A stretch of DNA of 43,115 nucleotides from an uncultured Bacteroidia bacterium (GTDB taxonomy: Bacteria > Bacteroidota > Bacteroidia > Bacteroidales > UBA932), in NCBI GenBank assembly GCA_902778855.1, contig CACYZM010000031.1:1-43115 (forward strand), given 5' to 3'. A program made the position numbers and the translations under genes. Positions within the stretch are counted from its first letter, which is position 1. The number at the start of each line of letters is the position of its first letter. The notes below the pieces were generated by a model. It worked only from the letters and a program-made list of their open reading frames with translations. It searched no databases and was not told where the DNA came from. Of the stretch, positions 39,045 to 43,115 are shown one piece after another.

Positions 39045-40184
39045 TCAATACTTGTGGGATGTGCCGGAAATCTCGCCGGAGGTGATCTTCTTGCGGTCCA
39101 TCTGGCGCCAGGCATAGGCGATGTAGGCCACGACGAAGGGGATTAGGAGAGAAACCCAGAACATCACCTGGAGCGTGAACGGGCTCGACGAACTGTTGCG
39201 GATCGAGAGCGAACTCTGCAGGTCGGTGCAGGAAGGGTAGTAGGCCGTGCCGTTGTAGCCGGCGATGAAGAAGACGGCCATGACGACGAGCACCGTGCCC
39301 AGCCCGGCAGGCCAGAAGCCGTGACACGATTTCGTGAAGGCGCCCAGGATGAAGCCGCGGAGCACGAGCAGTACGCCGATGACGAACATCACCAGCACGG
39401 CGGGCATCTGCAGGAAATTGTGCAGGTACTTGTACTTTTCGAGCGTGACGACGCCGGCTTCGTCGACGGCGTATCCCGGCCGGACCAGGAGGATGACGAG
39501 CCAGGTCAGGAAGAAGAGCAGGAACGGCGCAAGGGTCATTTTGACGGTGTGGCGCATTTCCTCGTGGATCTTCGGATCATCCACATTGGTCAGGACGTAC
39601 AGGGCGCCCAGGACGGCGGACAGGAACATCAGCGAGCAGCCGAGCAGCAGCGCGTGGTAGTTGACCAGGGCCTCGAGCCCGTGCCAGCCGTTGCCCCAGG
39701 TGCTGATGACCGGAGCGGCCGGATCGGTGATGGCGGCGCGGTTCACGGTGAAGTCGCTGCCGGTGAAGAAGGTGCCGACGGCCGTGCCGATGAGCAGGGG
39801 AGCGAGGATACCGTTGATCATCAGGAATACCCGGAACGCCTGGCTGCCGATGAGGTTCTCTTTCTTGTTCTGGAACTCGTAGGATACGGCCTGGAAGACG
39901 AAGGTGATCAGGATCAGGACCCATACCCAGTAGGCGCCGCCGAAACTCGTGCTGTAGAAGAGCGGGAAGGAGGCGAAGAAGGCGCCGCCGAATGTGACCA
40001 GCGTGGTGAAGGTGAGTTCCCATTTGCGGCCGGTGGAATTGAGGATCATCCGCTTCTGGAGATCGCTCAGGGTCCGGTTGCCCAGGTGGAGGTTCGCGCC
40101 CTGGACGAACATCAGGAAGACGAGCAGGCCGCCCAGCAGGGCGATCAGGAACCACCAGTAATTCTGCAGGAAGATATAGGACAT
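39045..40184 (-). CDS. cydB: Cytochrome bd quinol oxidase subunit II
   Basis: The 379-residue membrane protein has about eight or nine spans and CydB features: YWWFLIALLGGLLVFLMFVQ, QGANLHLGNRTLSD, LINGILAPLLIGTAVGTFF-like text reading MINGILAPLLIGTAVGTFFT, and a long hydrophobic C-terminal half. With CydA it oxidises quinol and reduces O2 to water, with high oxygen affinity. In an otherwise fermentative gut-type Bacteroidales this gives tolerance of trace O2. The order is DUF4492, cydA, cydB, with a 4 bp gap after cydA. Confidence 0.95.
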   Translation of the reverse strand: MSYIFLQNYWWFLIALLGGLLVFLMFVQGANLHLGNRTLSDLQKRMILNSTGRKWELTFTTLVTFGGAFFASFPLFYSTSFGGAYWVWVLILITFVFQAVSYEFQNKKENLIGSQAFRVFLMINGILAPLLIGTAVGTFFTGSDFTVNRAAITDPAAPVISTWGNGWHGLEALVNYHALLLGCSLMFLSAVLGALYVLTNVDDPKIHEEMRHTVKMTLAPFLLFFLTWLVILLVRPGYAVDEAGVVTLEKYKYLHNFLQMPAVLVMFVIGVLLVLRGFILGAFTKSCHGFWPAGLGTVLVVMAVFFIAGYNGTAYYPSCTDLQSSLSIRNSSSSPFTLQVMFWVSLLIPFVVAYIAYAWRQMDRKKITSGEISGTSHKY

Positions 40185-40188
40185 GGCT

Positions 40189-41676
40189 TTATTCGTTTGG
40201 GGTTTCAGGACCTTTCTTGATGGCGCCGATCAGGATGCGGATTTCGATGACCAGGAAGAGCGTGAAAATGGCCAGGAACACGAAGAAGGTGGTCTTGACC
40301 GCGCCGGCGCTCAGGCTGGAGATGGCTACGTTTACGGGCAGGAGGCCCTGGATGGTCCAGGGCTGACGGCCCACTTCGGCCACGACCCAGCCGGCCTGGC
40401 CGCATATGTAGACAAGCGGGATGCAGCACAACGCTGCCAAGAGCAGCCACTTTTTTTCGGCGAGTTTGTCTTTCCAGGCCAGCCAGCCGACGACGACCAG
40501 TTCGAGCAGCATCAGCATGCCCAGCCCGATCATGAAGCGGAAGGCCCAGAAGACCACGCCTACAGGCGGAATGACGTCTTCGGGCTTTTCGAGATGGCCG
40601 TAGCCCATATACTGCACGTTTTCATCCAGAACGGCGCGCGCCTCGGCGGCGGCTGCGGGATCGCTGTCCTTCAGCGCGCGGTACTGTGCCAGGGCGTCGA
40701 GGGCCGTGCGGCCGCGCTGCATCTTTTCAGCTACGGAAGGAATCACGTTGCCGTCGTTGTCGGAATAGCCGTTGAGGATGTCGTTGATACCCGGGACGAA
40801 GCCGTTGATATCGTGGGTGGCCAGGATGGAGAGCATGCCCGGAATCCTGACGCCGGGGACGATGGTGAAGGCCGCACGCCTTCCGCCGTCCTGCAGGCCT
40901 TCGGCCGCCGCCAGTTTCATCGGCTGGAATTCGGCGGCGTGGACGCCGGAAGCGTCGCCCGTGAGCATCACGGCGAAGGAGCCGGCGATGCCGACGAGGC
41001 TGCCTACCAGGATGCTGGCCTTGGCGAACTTCCGCTGGCGCTTCTTGAGCAGATACCAGCAGCTGACGCCGACCACGAATACGCCGCCGGTGACCCAGCC
41101 GCTCGTGATGGAGTGGAAGAATTTACTCACGGCGACCGGATTGGAGATCACTTCCCAGAATGCCTGGGCCGAGGCCATTTCGCTGCGGACCGTGTCGGGG
41201 TTGAAGGTGGTGCCCACCGGATTCTGCATCCAGCCGTTGGCCACCAGGATCCAGAAGGCCGAAATCGAGGCGCCGATGCCGGTCAGCCAGGTCGAGGCCA
41301 GGTGAAAACGCCGGCTCACCTTGTCCCAGCCGAAGAACATCACGGCGAAGAAGGTGGCCTCCATGAAGAAGGCGAGGATCCCCTCGATGGCGAGGGGCGC
41401 GCCGAACATATCGCCCACGAACCAGGAGTAGTTGCTCCAGTTCGTGCCGAATTCAAATTCCAGGATGATGCCCGTCGCGATGCCCACGGCAAAGTTGATG
41501 GCGAAGAGCTTGACCCAGAACTGGGCGGTCTTTTTCCAGAATTCGTCTTTCTTGACGACGTAAATCGTCTCCATAATGGCCATGACCAGTGCCAGCCCGA
41601 GGGTAAGCGGCACGAACAGCCAATGGTAGGCGGCCGTCATTGCGAATTGGATTCTTGACCATACGATCACATCCAT
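40189..41676 (-). CDS. cydA: Cytochrome bd quinol oxidase subunit I
   Basis: The 495-residue protein begins MDVIVWSRIQFAMTAAYHWL, with the heme ligand His18. Further features are EGILAFFMEATFFAVMFFGW, FHLASTWLTGIGASISAFWI, and SNPVAVSKFFHSITSGWVTG with the second conserved His. The conserved GRQPWTIQGLLP lies near residue 440. The periplasmic Q-loop region contains AEKMQRGRTALDALAQY. It carries the b and d hemes and the quinol site. The gene lies 11 bp after the DUF4492 gene. Confidence 0.96.
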   Translation of the reverse strand: MDVIVWSRIQFAMTAAYHWLFVPLTLGLALVMAIMETIYVVKKDEFWKKTAQFWVKLFAINFAVGIATGIILEFEFGTNWSNYSWFVGDMFGAPLAIEGILAFFMEATFFAVMFFGWDKVSRRFHLASTWLTGIGASISAFWILVANGWMQNPVGTTFNPDTVRSEMASAQAFWEVISNPVAVSKFFHSITSGWVTGGVFVVGVSCWYLLKKRQRKFAKASILVGSLVGIAGSFAVMLTGDASGVHAAEFQPMKLAAAEGLQDGGRRAAFTIVPGVRIPGMLSILATHDINGFVPGINDILNGYSDNDGNVIPSVAEKMQRGRTALDALAQYRALKDSDPAAAAEARAVLDENVQYMGYGHLEKPEDVIPPVGVVFWAFRFMIGLGMLMLLELVVVGWLAWKDKLAEKKWLLLAALCCIPLVYICGQAGWVVAEVGRQPWTIQGLLPVNVAISSLSAGAVKTTFFVFLAIFTLFLVIEIRILIGAIKKGPETPNE

Positions 41677-41687
41677 AATAAGGTTGT

Positions 41688-41951
41688 TTAGGGGTTAAAT
41701 GTCTCAGGATCGGAGTCGGACGCCTCCTGCGGGGAGGGGCGGCCGACGATGCGCTCGCCGACCACGCGGCTCCGCTGCTCGTCGTCGAGTCCGGCGAGGG
41801 CGGGCTTGAAAAAGAAGACGCGCAGGATGGCGAACAGGATGAAGACTTTGAGCAGGATGAGCCATACGAGCGGCTTTCCCCAGGTCATGTTGCGGAAGCC
41901 GTCGCGGTAGAAATGCCATACCGCCGTCATCGAGTCCTTGAAGCTTTTCAT
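41688..41951 (-). CDS. DUF4492 small protein of the cytochrome bd operon
   Basis: The 87-residue product starts MKSFKDSMTAVWHFYRDGFR and has one span (LVWLILLKVFILFAILRVFF) followed by FKPALAGLDDEQRSRVVGER. This is the DUF4492 family, found immediately upstream of cydAB in Bacteroidota and Campylobacterota. It is likely an accessory of the bd oxidase comparable to CydX, though this is not proven. The ATG at 41951 gives the family N-terminus. It is the first gene of the operon, with a well-spaced promoter upstream. Confidence 0.92.
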   Translation of the reverse strand: MKSFKDSMTAVWHFYRDGFRNMTWGKPLVWLILLKVFILFAILRVFFFKPALAGLDDEQRSRVVGERIVGRPSPQEASDSDPETFNP

Positions 41952-41959
41952 CGTTCTCT

Positions 41960-41991
41960 CAAAATTAGCGATATTTTCGTATATTTGCAAA
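41960..41991 (-). promoter_or_regulatory. Promoter of DUF4492-cydA-cydB
   Basis: On the minus strand TTTG (41988-41991) is followed after 20 nt by TAATTTTG (41960-41967), an exact -7 match at consensus spacing, 8 nt before the DUF4492 ATG. Confidence 0.7.
41980..41987 (+). promoter_or_regulatory. -7 box of the endonuclease/phosphatase-family gene
   Basis: TATATTTG ends 16 nt before the ATG at 42004. It overlaps the -33 region of the divergent cyd promoter, so the two may compete. Confidence 0.5.
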
Positions 41992-42003
41992 AACGTGCTG
42001 ACT

Positions 42004-42870
42004 ATGAAAAGGATTCTTCTGATTGCCCTTCTGTGGGTGCTGCCGCTGGGCGGCTTGCTCCTGTCCGGATGCAAATCCGGCCATACCCCCGATATCCGCG
42101 TGATGAGTTTCAACATCCGGCTTTCGCCCCAGGAAGATTTCGACGGCGACAACTGCTGGAACAACCGGCGCGAGGCCGTGATCCGGATGCTCGAGTCCGC
42201 GAAACCGGATCTGCTGGGCATTCAGGAAGGCTATATCGTCCAGGTCGATTATATGGATGAGAACCTGCCCGAGTACGGCCGCTACGGCGTCTGCCGCGAC
42301 GACGGCCTCGAGCGGGGCGAAGCCAACGCCATCTTCTGGCGCAAGGACCGCTTCGAGATGAAGCAGTGCAACACCTACTGGCTGAGCGAGACGCCCGACA
42401 CTGTATCCCTCGGCTGGGACGGCGCCTGCCGCCGCATCGTTACCTGGGCGCAGCTCAGCGACAAACTCACCGGCAAGGATGTCTGGTATTTCAACACGCA
42501 CTTCGACCACGTGGGCAAGGTCGCCCGCGAAGAAGCCGGCAAACTGATCATCGCGCGCATCAAGGAGCAGGTTCCGGAAGGCGACGTGGTGTTCCTGACC
42601 GGCGACTTCAACGCCAACTGGGACAACCCGATCCTCGATCCCATCCGGGCCGAACTGGCCGAATGCCGGGAAACCGCGCTCGTTACCGACAAAGAGGGCA
42701 TCAACACCTATAACGCCTGGGGTGAAAAGAATGCCCCGCTCGGCGCCGACGTCATCGACCACATCTTCTACCGCGGCGTTACGGCTGAGCGCTATGAAGT
42801 CCTGAACGGCGACTACGGCGTTCCCTTTATTTCCGACCACTGGCCGGTGATGGGTACCTTCCGTTTCTGA
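42004..42870 (+). CDS. Endonuclease/exonuclease/phosphatase-family lipoprotein
   Basis: The 288-residue product starts with a lipoprotein signal (MKRILLIALLWVLPLGGLLL then SGC, Cys22). The EEP fold shows VMSFNIRLSPQEDFDGDNCW, KPDLLGIQEGY with the catalytic Glu, NTHFDHVG, FLTGDFNANWDN (Asp-x-Asn) and PFISDHWPVMGTF with the terminal Asp-His. EEP enzymes cleave phosphodiesters of nucleic acids or phosphoinositides and sphingomyelin using Mg2+. Lipid anchoring puts it in the envelope, so an extracytoplasmic substrate is likely. The start at 42004 is the one with the signal peptide. The cyd genes are divergent. Confidence 0.92.
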   Translation: MKRILLIALLWVLPLGGLLLSGCKSGHTPDIRVMSFNIRLSPQEDFDGDNCWNNRREAVIRMLESAKPDLLGIQEGYIVQVDYMDENLPEYGRYGVCRDDGLERGEANAIFWRKDRFEMKQCNTYWLSETPDTVSLGWDGACRRIVTWAQLSDKLTGKDVWYFNTHFDHVGKVAREEAGKLIIARIKEQVPEGDVVFLTGDFNANWDNPILDPIRAELAECRETALVTDKEGINTYNAWGEKNAPLGADVIDHIFYRGVTAERYEVLNGDYGVPFISDHWPVMGTFRF

Positions 42871-42894
42871 CAATCAATCTAATTCTCAATACCT

Positions 42895-43080
42895 ATGTCA
42901 ACGCTCATTTATCTCGTCGGTCTGGTCCTCGCCATCGTGGCGGTCTATGACATCTGCAAGAAACCGATCTCCCTGGTCGGAAAAGTGATCTGCTCGGTCA
43001 TCGTGCTGGCCACCAGCTGGATCGGCCTCCTGGTGTACTATCTCTACGCCAAGAACCACATCACCGACTGGTTCAAATAG
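42895..43080 (+). CDS. Small two-span membrane protein, PLDc_N-like
   Basis: The 61-residue product has two spans, LIYLVGLVLAIVAVYDIC and VICSVIVLATSWIGLLVYYL, ending with the basic YAKNHITDWFK. The arrangement resembles the phospholipase-D-nuclease N-terminal (PLDc_N) type of small membrane proteins. Its function is unknown. It lies 24 bp after the EEP lipoprotein gene and may be co-transcribed. Confidence 0.75.
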   Translation: MSTLIYLVGLVLAIVAVYDICKKPISLVGKVICSVIVLATSWIGLLVYYLYAKNHITDWFK

Positions 43081-43115
43081 ACCCAGTTTTATTTAGCGAC
43101 TGTTGCCATCCTCGC

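Overview
The window looks like a chromosomal segment of a GC-rich Bacteroidales bacterium (Bacteroidota). Supporting signs are the many TAnnTTTG -7 boxes, the near absence of Shine-Dalgarno sites, DUF4492 next to cydAB, the parA-parB-DUF5683-mltD cluster, DUF3822-rsmD, and rpsU divergent from xer-hpf. Most genes are housekeeping or conserved accessory genes. I see no prophage, CRISPR array or rRNA. Genus cannot be assigned from this sequence; a Rikenellaceae-like or Cryptobacteroides-like lineage is only a guess.

Layout. 1-4335 (minus): an ackA-ptb-buk acyl-phosphate/acyl-kinase operon, followed by a secreted glutamine-amidotransferase-like protein that runs off the left edge. 4414-6402 (plus): a minimal ComEC channel and an unrecognised secreted protein. 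6410-9732: an accessory island in which three same-orientation copies of a 111-113 bp palindromic repeat alternate with a low-molecular-weight phosphotyrosine phosphatase, an HUH transposase of the REP-associated (RAYT) type and a secreted metallophosphoesterase. 9775-17418: a Mug/UDG-family glycosylase, a gluconate-type permease with a small membrane protein, a MATE exporter with a cytidylate-kinase-like protein, EttA, and a DUF362 double-[4Fe-4S] protein. Two of the gaps here hold large inverted-repeat elements of other kinds. 17491-22058: rpsU, a Xer recombinase, hpf, lplA, obg and a fused hpt-adk gene. 22130-28024: a frameshifted helix-hairpin-helix secreted protein, then mltD, a DUF5683 protein, parB and parA. 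28081-37216: a lipid-kinase-like protein, two FKBP lipoproteins, an NrnA-type DHH phosphoesterase, a DUF3822-rsmD operon, a DUF6935 lipoprotein, a TonB-dependent receptor, a small TolQ/ExbB-like protein and a membrane LytTR regulator. 37217-38953: a repeat-rich interval with a cluster of GTAGGTC motifs, a secreted protein of unknown function, a duplicated tandem-terminator module and tRNA-Asp. 39045-43080: cydB, cydA and DUF4492 (cytochrome bd oxidase), an endonuclease/phosphatase-family lipoprotein and a small membrane protein.

The most unusual content is in the gaps between genes. The RAYT gene sits among three copies of a palindromic repeat that it may mobilise, which is the best candidate for an under-described system. 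Other notable items are a 130 bp inverted repeat that carries both divergent promoters of gntP and the MATE gene, a 121 bp element with perfect 24 bp arms, a duplicated three-terminator block beside tRNA-Asp, and strong Shine-Dalgarno sites on rpsU and hpf only. Promoter-to-start distances fall into two classes, about 3-9 nt and about 26-35 nt, which suggests that many genes here are transcribed without a leader.
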